DNA of 64,000 nucleotides from Hawksworthiomyces lignivorus (lineage: Eukaryota; Ascomycota; Sordariomycetes; Ophiostomatales; Ophiostomataceae), in NCBI GenBank assembly GCA_002917075.1, contig NTMA01000030.1, positions 186,001 through 250,000 on the forward strand, written 5' to 3'. Position numbers and translations under genes: made by a program. Positions 13,901 to 24,368 of the stretch are shown here, in pieces (positions within the stretch are counted from its first letter, which is position 1; each line of letters begins with the position of its first letter). The notes under the pieces were generated by a model. It was not told the DNA's origin, ran no database searches, and saw only the letters and a list, made by a program, of their open reading frames with translations.

Positions 13901-14279
13901 AACATGCTCTTTTACAGAATGATGACAAGTCTACGCTAAGTAAAATGATAGTGAAATACAAAGCCGTAGAAAGTCTCATCCGCTGTTTTCTAAAGCCTCA
14001 ACTATTTATTTGATTACCTGATCTTTTAATTCTTTACTTTTGTGCATCATTGTCGTCCAGAACTCCGATCAACTCTCGGAAAGTCCCAGCTTGTTGTGTT
14101 CAATGTCATCAGAGACTCAGCAGGCTTCGTAACACATCTACCGAGACATGTTACCAGCGTCACCACAGTCCGCCTAGCTTGATGAGAGCGGCTGAAGTTT
14201 AAACATTGCTGCATTTATTATATCACAGAAAGGCAGATCAAAAACACAAATCTTATGATAACGTAAATTCGCTACGCAG

Positions 14280-16124
14280 CTACTTGTAGACATAAAATGA
14301 CAAGTCTTCTCCCCTCTCTTCGCACAGCGTTAGGCCGTTACCCATGAACCGAAAGCGGTTGAGGCTGTTGTACTCGCAGTTAAAGTCTTGCGTACGGAAG
14401 CTCTCCATGATCTCTTTGTAGTGCAGGATGCTGCCCGCGTACATCGCCGTGACTTTGCCGTCGGCCTTGTTGTTCTTATACCAGGACCGGCAGCCACTGC
14501 TCCAGACCGTGCGCTTCATAAACTCGTGCGTGTATTCGTTATACTCAGCTGTTGCCTCAGCACTGACCGTAGCCGACCTACAGTAAAAGTCAGAAAGACA
14601 ACATAAGAAAGATATCAGAATTGCAGAGCAGCCCACGACTTACTTGATGTCCTCGGTGGCAATCTTCTTGCACCATCGCAATATGTACTCGGCTGTCCAC
14701 TCCATCACGGCCAGCAGGCTGCCGTGCCCAACAGGGCAGTTGGGCCCATTAAAGATGAAGTAATTCGGCATATTCGGCGCACAAACGCTAAAGTATGCCT
14801 CGGGTTCGTCGCGCCACTGCTCGGCCAGCCGGATGCCACGACTGCCGATGACCTCCCACGCTGGCACGAAGCTCACGTCGAAGCCCGTGGCACAGACGAT
14901 GATGTCAAAGTCCTCTGCGTGCCCCTGCTTGGTTTCGATGCCCGTCTCGGTGACCCGGTAGATGGGGTCAAATTCCATTTGGACGTTCGGTGCCTGCAGT
15001 GCCTCAAGGTACCCCTCGCCAGGGGTCAGCCGCCGGCAGCCGACCTTGTACTCGGGGATCAGCTTCGCGCACAGCTCTGGGTCATTCTGCAGCCGCTCCT
15101 TCATCTGTGCTGTGAAGAGATCCGTCACGGCATGCTGTTGCGGAGTGTCGTTCAGAAGTGCGTAGAAGAAGTGGTTGAAGTTGTTCTCGATGATCTTGCG
15201 GAGTTTTAGAAGCTCTGCCGGGTTCTCCCGGAGCTTCTGCTTCTCGGCCTCAGAGTACTGGAAATTTTTGCCCTCGGGTGTCAGGTCTGCGGAGTATGGC
15301 GCCGAGATCCATGTCGGGTTGCGGATGTAGTTGACAATCTTAGCAGCCGTGCCCTGCATCTTAGGCAAGATCTGTATCGCAGACGAGCCATTGCCGATCA
15401 GGCCGACGCGCTTGCCTGCCCAGTCAATCGATTCATCCCACCGAGCGCTGTGCAGCAACTGTCCTTTGAACGAGTCGAGCCCGGGGATGGAGGGCCACTG
15501 CCACTTGTTTAGAACACCCGAGCCGTTGATCAGGACGTCTGCCTCATCCTCAATAATGGATCCATTTTGCTCAATCTTCAGCCTCCACTTTCCCGTATTG
15601 TCGTCCCAGATACTGGAGACTACCTTGCTGTTAAATTGGACACGCTCGTCAAGATTGTACTTGATCGTTGTTCGCTTGATGTACTCCCAAATCTCAGGGC
15701 CAGAAGCATAGAAGCTGGACCAATCCGGGTTTGGTTCCCATGAGAACGTATAAATATGAGCGGGGACCTGCCGATTCATTATCAACAATTTTACCATCTT
15801 CTGCTGGGCAATGCTGGGTGTAACTTCTTTACTTACATCGCAAGCTACACCAGGATATCTGTTCTCGTACCATGTCCCGCCGACATCAGGATTTTTCTCA
15901 TATATTTTGAGGTCAATGAAGTCGTTCATAGGTGTTTGATATTTATACTTGTAGGCGATCATGAGTCCACTGTAGCCGGCACCTATGCAGACTACCCGTA
16001 GTGGCCTGGGCTTGAAGAGTGACCGCTCCCAAATAGGTACCCATTTTGAAGACTTAACAGCAGGTACGGTGCCATTTCCATCGGCAGCCTGTGCCTCTTT
16101 AGGAAGATCATTTGAAATGGTCAT
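14280..16124 (-). CDS. Baeyer-Villiger monooxygenase / FAD-dependent monooxygenase (BVMO-1)
   Basis: Exons 15837-16124, 14644-15767 and 14280-14577 give 569 residues. The 69-nt intron at 15768-15836 keeps the frame, so an unspliced reading inserts 23 foreign residues right after the conserved CDV. Splicing it restores the family motif CDVPAHIYTFSWEPNPDWS. The second intron is 14578-14643 (gtaagt...tag). Visible motifs are the FAD Rossmann GAGYSG at about 48-53, the BVMO fingerprint FxGxxxHxxxWD at about 196-207, and the NADPH Rossmann GLIGNGSS near 218. BVMOs insert oxygen next to a ketone carbonyl, giving an ester or lactone with NADPH and O2. Many fungal members serve secondary metabolism or steroid and ketone breakdown; the substrate cannot be read here. 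It is divergent from an esterase that could hydrolyse its product. Confidence 0.93.
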
Positions 16125-17103
16125 CGTTGTGAAAATGGTGCTGCGTCTCGATTCACGTTACAATGGAGAAGGACATCAGTCGCCAAATAGATATGTGAGT
16201 CAATGATTTGAAGTCAATGTTGCTGTTGAGCAAACTTGAGCTCTACATATGATCCAAGCAGTATTTAACAACCTAGATATCTTGTTTCTTTTTTATCTTT
16301 CCTTTCTATCCGTACACAATGGCACAAGCACTACCCGAAAACCAAGATTCGATAGTGGTAGACAACAGCTAGCTGATCTCGTGCTCCGGTTACCTAGAGA
16401 ATCAAGGGAACAAAGTACTTCATGACAAGAAGGAGACGCGAGGATCATCTCGGATAGCTCGATATATTTGCCTGTTCAAGAGGACAGAGAATGCCACGGA
16501 AATTATTGGCAACCCGGAGTCACAATTGAGAGATACGGTACATATCGGAGACGTTCCGATGTTCAGCATTTGTTAGAATTAACATACACAAAAGGATTCA
16601 CATAAGACAATGAGATCCTTCTGTTGTTGTACGCCTCAAGAATCCGGATTCAAGACTTCTCGGATCGGAATAAAAGACGCAACAACTTTGAGAAAAGGGG
16701 CTGGCACTGGAGAGCAGCTAAATTGGAGGGTCTAATGTAATTAGCTTCGGCCCTAGTCTATAAATATTTTTGGCTACAAATTAAGCAGATCTGGGGTAGT
16801 CGGAGAAGTTAAAGAGACATAAGAGTCGCTGCGGTGGTTAACCGGAACGAATCCTAGGCCCCGGATGTCGGGTGGTCCACCTTTCCGATCGGAACTTGGG
16901 TAGACAAGTTCTCAAGCACCACAAACTGATGCAACTCTCAAATCAAAGAGTATTAGTAGCGACACTCATTAAAGAAACAAAAGCTTTAGTGTAAATATAG
17001 GCATTACATTTTATTTACCCAAATTTTTTGGGAGTTGTTTTCCAAAGTATTAGATTCCTTGAGGCTTTTCGAGAACCTCTATTTTACTACGAGAAATTGA
17101 ACC
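16125..17103. promoter_or_regulatory. Divergent promoter region, BVMO-1 / esterase
   Basis: A 979-bp AT-rich region between two start codons pointing away from each other. A TATAAATA at 16759-16766 faces the esterase but lies about 340 bp from its ATG, so its role is uncertain. No gene is seen. A shared regulator is plausible but not demonstrated. Confidence 0.4.
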
Positions 17104-18246
17104 ATGGCAGGATATGCCAAATCCTGGCTCCAGGTATTGTCTTCTTCCTGGCATTGGCGATTTTTTTTCACCATTAAACAGACCTCTTACTTATATACGA
17201 TGGTTAATAACAATAAATTAAATTAAGCTCGAGGAGAGCCTCGGAGGCGCTCGGCCAGTCCTAGTCGGCACAGCCGAGGAGATGAAAACGTCGTTTGACG
17301 GACTTCTGGCACTATTATCTACGCAGTACCCTCCGCTCACGGAGCAGGTCACGGTTCAAGACGGAACGGCTGATGGCCTTTCCCACCGTGTCTATATTCC
17401 TGCTAAAAGCAATCGGGGCCAGAAGGCAGGGCCGCTTCCTATTGGCGTCTACTATCACGGCGGAGGCTTGGCTCTTGGTAGCTTGGACTCAGAAGACCGA
17501 CTATGCCGTACCCTTTCAGAGGGCGCGGGAGTAATTCTAATTAGTATCGATTATCGTCTATCACCAGAGCACAAAGCTCCAGCTCACGTAGACGATGCCC
17601 TCAAAGGTTTTGAATGGGTACGTTCATAAACATGTGAGGAAGTACCATCGCGTCATTGTTTTTCTTCTGACTCAACCCACTTCAGGCTTACAAAAATGCT
17701 GCTCGCCTCGGAGGCGACCCAGCCAAAATATTTACGATTGGGGTATCAGCTGGCGCTGGCTTAGCTCTCTCGGTTGCCCGCAAAATTGTGCTTCGGCAGT
17801 CTACAGTCGTACCTCTTGAGGGAATCAGCGGAGTGATTGCTCTGGCTCCTGTGGTATTACACCCAGACAATGTTCCAGAGACGTACAAGGCTAGATACAG
17901 AGCCTATGAAGAGAACAAAGAGAACGTTCCGGTCGTAGATAAAACTTCGATGCTCCAATTCTTTTCCTTCTCGGCAGCGACACTAGATGATAAGGACTAC
18001 TTTATTTGCCTTGATGCAGAGAATCTTAAAGACTTTCCGCCGACGTACATTGTGACATGCGAAAAGGATCCTCTGCGGGATGATGGTGCCATCTTAGAAC
18101 AAGCGTTATCGGCACATAGTACCCCTGTCAAATCTTTACATTACCAAGGTCTTCCACACTGCTTTTGGATTTTCCCAACGTTGCCGGAGACAGAAAGTTT
18201 CAAGAGAGATACTATTGATGGGATCAAATGGATGCTGAGTCAATGA
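17104..18246 (+). CDS. Alpha/beta-hydrolase, HSL-type esterase/lipase
   Basis: Exons 17104-17133, 17228-17617 and 17686-18246 give 326 residues, with introns of 94 and 68 nt. The tiny first exon (10 codons, MAGYAKSWLQ) is chosen because the frame then runs on without a break and gives an ordinary N-terminus for this family. The oxyanion-hole motif HGGG is at 87-90. The nucleophile elbow is GVSAG (Ser161), in place of the usual GDSAG, and likely partners are Asp268 in EKDPLRDDG and His298 in LPHCF. There is no signal peptide, so a cytosolic enzyme is expected. The family cleaves short acyl esters. Its divergent position next to BVMO-1 suggests it hydrolyses the ester or lactone made by that enzyme (inference). 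Confidence 0.92.
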
Positions 18247-19044
18247 TAAGTTAGTTCAATATATCCAGAAAGCTGGTTAGTAGTAGTTTTCAAGAGTCGC
18301 AATTTTATCTTTTCTCATGGTCAGTACATTAGTAGCCTTGTTACAATGCCGTCTCCTCGAAGTAGCCGAGCTATGAACAAGGCTATGTGATAAAGATGTT
18401 AATTACAAGAACTGCATTTAAACTTACATAGCTTTTGTTCTACCGGGTTGGTGGTATCAAGGAAGGACGGCATCGTCATATGAAGTAGGTGGCCATAACT
18501 GATAGAAGAGCCACTAGCATTGATTTTCTATCACCTAAAGGCTATAAATGTCTTATAAAATTGTATGGATCCAAGAAGAATCAAACTGGTGGCTTGAAAT
18601 TGCATTTGGTAGGCATTCTGAGCGTTCGACTTGTCACAGCCTTTTATTAGCTTTGCCAAGTCAGCAAGGCAACTCTTTTGAGAGCCAGGTTGCTTTCTGG
18701 CTTCAATATATGTAGCATTTAAATCAGTTTAGCTTCTTGGCAAAATTAAGCGACGAGACTGTACGCAATGTCGTGTGGATTTGCGGCGCAAAATTTTGTC
18801 AGCCAGGAGGAATTTGAGTACGTGTAGTTTTGCACCGCCTCTTAAGGCACATCACCGGGCAGAATCAATCAACTTTTTGATGGTGGTTGTCTCGAAATAA
18901 GCCAAGATGGATAATTCGCTTTTTAATCATTAAATAAGATACAAACAAGACCCCGTTCTTTCAGATGTAAAGAAAATTTCTAAGTACATTGAACAAGTAT
19001 ATTATTCTTTCCAAAACATTCACAATCTCTTAATCTATTTCGCC
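18247..19044. other. AT-rich intergenic
   Basis: Spacer between the esterase and the ankyrin gene, with many TA-rich stretches. No frame, repeat or RNA gene was recognised. Confidence 0.5.
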
Positions 19045-20474
19045 ATGTTCAGAGTAGATCCTGATGAGTACAGGCAACAGAACAATTTACAGCGCCGTGA
19101 CCCTGTTCCTCAAGCCGAAGTATACCCGAATTATACTGAAATTCAGCAAGAATTGGACCTCGACGATGAGATTTGTTTTATCCGGGGCGCAGCCCAATTC
19201 TTTCTTGACGAGATCGCTTTGGAAGATTACTTTGACCTGCTTATCGATCACCTCAAGGCTGGGGCTCCTCGTCATACCTTTGATAAAGCCAGGTCCACGA
19301 AGTTCGATCATTTTTTTAGTATCGACCTAATAGCCGGGGCAGTTAAATCATTGATGCTTAATCGATCGTTTCGCCGCCTTAGCGAGATAGGTGAGTCAAG
19401 GTCCAATTTAGATTATGCTTTTATATTTGAGCAAAAACCAAGAAGAAGAAACCATGTAGATATTATATCTAACTATGTTTAGATGCTGAGGCATTAAAGA
19501 GGCTATGTGTTTTAACCTACCGAACCGAAAGCTCTGAAGTACTACTTCAAGAAGCAGCAGCAGCCAACTCGCCGTTAGCATCTCTGCCACCACGATGGCT
19601 TGATTTGCTAGTCGTTATTGCATATGCACGACGGCATGTCGAAGTTCTCCAGCACCTTGTAATATATCCTTCACCACCAAAGTCGACCTTTGACCTACTT
19701 GGACCGCATGTTATACGGGGACGACTGAGGTCTACGGAAACCTTCCAGCATTCTGCCGACAGCGCTACGAATAGGCTTATCGAGATCCGGCTCTGGGTTG
19801 CACTTCTGAGATCCGAGGGCCGTTGGATTCATCGGCCGTTTGCAGCCGGTGCTGACAGACTTTATGCTGGATTGGAATCGTTACTAGGCTCTTTTGAGAT
19901 CGGGCCACAGCTGCGGGCGGCGCCCGAAATTGAGTCATTATGTGAGGTTTTAAGCGAAATGGGTGTCATTCCTTTTGTTTGTACTATATCTCGATTTTTG
20001 TCTATAAAAGATGGAACTCTGCGGGACTTCTCTGGTGTCGTGCCCTGCGGCCTGGCAGAGGCGACGATGCTGCTCTCTTATTTCCCGCTATCGGAAGTTG
20101 CTGCCGCCCATGGAAACAACGGACAGCTGTTGCCAGGTGATTCAGCAAGCTTGCTGTTGCCCCTGACGCAATGGGGCAGCCGGCCGGATCGCCTGGCCGT
20201 GATGCGAATGCTTCTGGAGCAAGGATGCGACCCAAATGACAGGGCTGCAAACGCGACATACAACGAATTTATGACAGCCCGGCAGCATGATACCGCGCTG
20301 CATCTGGCTGCTGAGCGAGGTGACGGAGCCATGGTCGATCTACTTCTCGAGTTCGGCGCGCGCGGCGACCTGGCCGGTGGCGGTGGCGAGGAGGATACTC
20401 CTCTCCGGCGGGCTCGGGCCCGTGGACACCCGCGGATTGCCTCCAAGATTGCGTCAAGAGTAGCTCAAGACTAA
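19045..20474 (+). CDS. Ankyrin-repeat protein
   Basis: Exons 19045-19390 and 19483-20474, across a 92-nt intron (gtgagt...tag), give 445 residues. The last 110 or so residues show two to three ankyrin-like units, with signatures such as MRMLLEQGCDPND and TALHLAAERGDGAMVDLLLEFGA. The rest is helical-looking with no recognised domain. Ankyrin repeats mediate protein binding, and no enzymatic role can be assigned. The N-terminal part is AT-rich and the ankyrin part GC-rich, an abrupt change inside one gene that could reflect recent remodelling. No signal peptide is visible. Confidence 0.75.
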
Positions 20475-21298
20475 TGCAGGTCCGGAAAGCGATACTTTTG
20501 ATGCCACATTGAATGCGCAAATTAGTAGTGGTGGCTGTGCACATGCCAAAGGCTTGCTTTACTAGCTTTGAAAGCTCAACTGAGTCCAGAGCGGATGAAA
20601 ACATAGCTAGCCACGTAGCCAAGAAAAGAATACGAGCGTTGAAACGTCCCAGGGAGTTAGTAATATTCGGTGCTGACATGCCTCTCTCTGAGAAGAAACA
20701 TGAAGACATTGCCATCATCTAGTATATAGGAGCGCTTTCTCATTTGGAGCATTTTACAAAGCAACTACCCTGTATTTGACCATCGTCGAAATGCCCATCG
20801 TTGCAAGCCCGTCGCAACACGAAGGTTACGAAGATTAAATTTATGGGTCTATTAATACGACGCCGATAACTCCGTAGAGGTGGATATCTTTATTGTAAAC
20901 TTGTCGCTACTGTACGTCGGAAGCTACGGAGCCTTTGGTTTGTTTCATAGGAGAGCTACGCTTTCATCATTCGTGCTACGAAGCTGTTCATTCAATCCAA
21001 AGCCACCAGAAATAGCGATAGTATAGGTACCTAATCAAGAGGAAATTTCTCAAGAACCGGATTTGCCGGCCATATTGGACTTTATGTTTCTTATTGGGAG
21101 GCCAGCATGGCTCTTATCAAAAGTTTAAAAATATATATCTACAAGATCCCAGTGTATCCGAACGCCGTGTATCCAATGGTACCTTTCCAAAATGTCCCAT
21201 ATCTAAGAACCGAGGCTCCTGCCCGGTAATTGTTGCCCAAAGTTTACTGCCTATGCAAAATGAGAGGTATAAAACCAAAAAAAACACCATAATAAACT
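20475..21298. other. Intergenic between ankyrin gene and GH12 gene
   Basis: An 824-bp spacer between convergent genes. The frame at 20513-20722 has no recognisable features. No repeats or RNA genes were seen. Confidence 0.5.
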
Positions 21299-22661
21299 CT
21301 AGGAACGGGCGGTCACATTGATGGCCAAGTGTGGTACTGAAAACGTGACAAATTTCTTGGAGTAGTACGCCTCGGACCCAAAGGCAAAGTAGCCCAGGTA
21401 GTCCGTCTCGCTCGGGTAGTTGTTGTTGCCGAGCGTAAAGAGTGTTGTGAGCAGCGGCATGAGATCGCCGCTGAACGTGTCCGTCGTCGCGGTGGCCACC
21501 CACGTCAACACGTTCTGCTTGAGGCTGTTCTGGCCATAGTAAAGTTGGAACGAGGTGCCGTTTACAGCAGCCGTTGCGACAGCGCCTTCCGCTAGGCCGA
21601 TGGGCTGTGCCGCGCTGCCAAAGTCAGCAAACCACACCATGACCTCGTATGCGGCCTTGGTGCTGTCGCCGGAGTTTGCTTTGTTGCTGTCGAAGAACAT
21701 GTCGACTGCCACGTTTGCATTAAGCGCCTCTGCTGTCAGAGTGGCCTCGTCCGTGGTCGGCGCGGAGGCGTTGCCGACGCCATATGTCCATTCGAAATCA
21801 AGACCGATCTGCGCCAGAGACTCGACCGTCGCCGGAAAGGCGCCGCCATCTACGAGGATATTGGGAAAAGCATGCACAGGCTGGCTCTCCGGGCCTTGAG
21901 GATACTCCCAGGTGATGGACCAAGCTGGTGCTGTGGTCTTTGTTGGATATGTGCTGTTGTCATACGTGGTAACCTAGAAGAAAAGGGAGAGTTTAGTACG
22001 AGGAGCGGTCTAGAAGACAAGGAATGAGACCCTTGCAGCGTCGGCGCAGACTGATTGCACATCGCGGGTGCACCCTTAAGCCGCGGTAGGAATGAAGGGA
22101 GACAAGGTGCTGCTTGGGATCGCCAGGGCGGCCACTGTGCAGCCGGGACGGGGATGCCTAAGGACCGCAATGGCGTCCAAGGAGACAAAACTATGACATG
22201 CCACTTACATTCATGCAAAGCCCGCCGCCTTCAGAAGGATCCCAGCCCCACTGGTTTGGATTCACTGAAAGAAGAGACGAACATGTTAGCAAACGGGTGA
22301 CACGTTGGGTGATGAGTTGTCAGGCCATAGCTGTGGCTTAATAAGCAAGATCTGCATGTAGCAGAGAAAAGTTGGGAGAAATTGGGGCGGAAGTGAGAGC
22401 TGGCAGGAAATACTAACGTGTGAATTGCTGTCCTTTAGTAATGGGTGTGATACCAAAAGACCGCTGGCAATATGTTTTTGTTGTGAGTCTGTTGTCGCTA
22501 CCGCCGCCGCCGCTGCCGGGGGAAGCCGGCTGAGAATAGATCGGAGGCTGGCCGGCGGACGAGCGTTCCGCATCGATGCCAAATAGGATGCCCAGAGTTA
22601 CGCCGATCGGAATGGCTAGCAGGACAAAGTTGACCACGTAGTGGGCGCCAAAGAAGCCCAT
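21299..22661 (-). CDS. Membrane-anchored GH12 endo-beta-glucanase
   Basis: Exons 22418-22661, 22209-22264 and 21299-21973 give 324 residues, with introns of 153 and 235 nt. The N-terminus (residues 9-28) is a hydrophobic signal-anchor rather than a cleavable signal, followed by a Gly/Ser linker near 48-56. The GH12 domain follows: TYCQ near 63-66, NQWGWDPSEGG, CMNV, and TWEYP near 121-125. Both catalytic glutamates appear present, the nucleophile Glu210 in AYEVMVW and the acid/base Glu301 in GSEAY, aligned to the family GTEPF motif. GH12 enzymes cut beta-1,4-glucan, xyloglucan or mixed-linkage glucan. Most fungal GH12 enzymes are freely secreted, so the anchor is unusual and suggests action at the fungus's own surface. 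It is divergent from a cellulose-synthase-like gene. Confidence 0.9.
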
Positions 22662-24368
22662 TGTTGGCGATAGTAGATGTCGACTCTAAGGGAAAATAAA
22701 ACGAAAGGACGAGGCCAGAAAAGCCTTCAAAGGCAACCCAGATCAGCGAGCGCGAGGGTTGCTTCTGCAGAGAAAGAATAGATATCTCAAAATCGGCAAC
22801 ATGAAAGAATAGGGTTGAGCATCTATCATATGCTTAAGCATAGGAAAGAAAGCTTGTTATTTCAAATGCAGCAATGCCTTAAGGCGTGAATGGCCAAATT
22901 CGTCCGGTCTTTCTCATGTGGTTTTCTTGGTCACCCGGCAGATAAGAAGAAAAAGTGAGAAGAACTAGGGGGATGTGACGCCTATCATAAGTGGTGTGTG
23001 ATGCAGGGGGTGCGGTGGCGCGTACGCGAACCAGGCGGTCGAGTGGACACAACGATGCAATTCATGTACGAGTACAAACACGAATTTTGAGAGCTGACCA
23101 AAGAAGGGAGGCCAACGAAACTTGCTGCCCACCACACCACCCAGGGGCCCCCTGTCAGGGCACGGTGGAGCCTAGTACATCGTAAAGGATCTTACGCTAG
23201 GTATCTAGTTTCTCGCGGTATTTTCTTGATGGCGATCCCCTAAGCCTACATACTCCGTACCATGTTGGCTGGTACGACTAGTATACATACTCTGTACTCC
23301 GTGCTTTTCTGTATTTTATTTTTATCTTTGAAATCACTTTTCTTGCTATTTCAATGCAACTTCCCGGTTGCGCTCGTGCTGTACCGCTACCCTGGATGCA
23401 CGGAAACCCTGTAATGTTGCAAGCCGGGCGTGACTGCGACGGTGCTTTACGAAAGCGGCGCCTCCGGAAGAAAACGAAATCAGTTAATTTCATGTTGTCA
23501 ACGTCACCGTGTGTGCCAAACAGTACATTGTAAGCCGCGGCAGATCATCATGAAACTGACGGTACTGAGTGAGATAGGGAAGTAGATTTAAAAGTAAAGA
23601 CAAAAGTACGCTACGTGCCCAGCTGGTCTGGCATCGTCTGGTTAGCTGGCATGTTGGAGCGATCTGTGTCGGAGGCCCGGAAACAGAAAAATAATACGAC
23701 GGAGAGGCGAAGAAGAAAAAAAAGGGCTAAAAAAAAATACGAAAATAACTGGGGCTAGACTAAAAGAAAAACAAGGATGAAAAAAAGGAGGAGCAAAAAG
23801 GAAGCACCAAAGAAAGGAGCACACGCCCACCCAGGAACCTGACCAGTCCGGCCTGTTACGCACACAGACATGGCTAACACATAAGGGGCATGTTGCTTAC
23901 CAGTGCTGTTCAACCATGTTAATACCTGTCTCACTCGCTCGTGTTTGTTCTTCATCTCATACGTGATTTTTCTCGATGCAGCGTGTGTTTGCTCTCAGTA
24001 ACTCTCCCTCGGTTTTTTCGTGATTCTCATTCTTTTCAGAACATTGCCGTCTACACTCGTTGATTGTTTCCCTCTTCATTCTTTCCGTCCAAAGTTTCAC
24101 TCGTTTTCTTCAACGCGATACACTCACTCGTTGACATCGCTTTCATCTTAAAAGAGCCAAATCTGAGCCGATTCCGTGTCTTCCGGTCTTGGCTGTGTCT
24201 CTCTTCGGGGCCGTTCGCTTTACCTACAGTCGCTTCATTTTTTTCCGGCATTGTTCATTGTTGCACCGCAAACTACAGCAAGTAAATACCTAATTCAGAC
24301 TTTCGCTTTTCCTTGCGGACCAAAACCAAATATACATATCTTAGACGTTCGTTCTCTTCGGGGACCGG
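22662..24368. promoter_or_regulatory. Divergent promoter region, GH12 / CesA-like GT2
   Basis: A 1.7-kb region between diverging starts. TACTCCGTA occurs at 23251-23259 and a near copy at 23295-23303. Pyrimidine-rich DNA precedes the GT2 start (about 23940-24260), as expected for a fungal promoter and leader. No gene is recognised. Confidence 0.4.

Larger units (their letters stand above)
6561..14279. other. Gene desert, no supported gene
   Basis: About 7.7 kb without a frame I can recognise or a convincing exon chain on either strand. It contains (A)28 at 7065-7092, a T25-A9 tract at 10886-10919, a short CACCAG-type repeat near 9720-9738, and three exact copies of TACTCCGTA or its complement (12407, 12582, 13382). 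The longest open frames, at 7378-7866 and 11069-11716 on the plus strand, are low-complexity and look like chance. Non-coding transcripts or fast-evolving small genes cannot be excluded from sequence alone. Confidence 0.5.
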
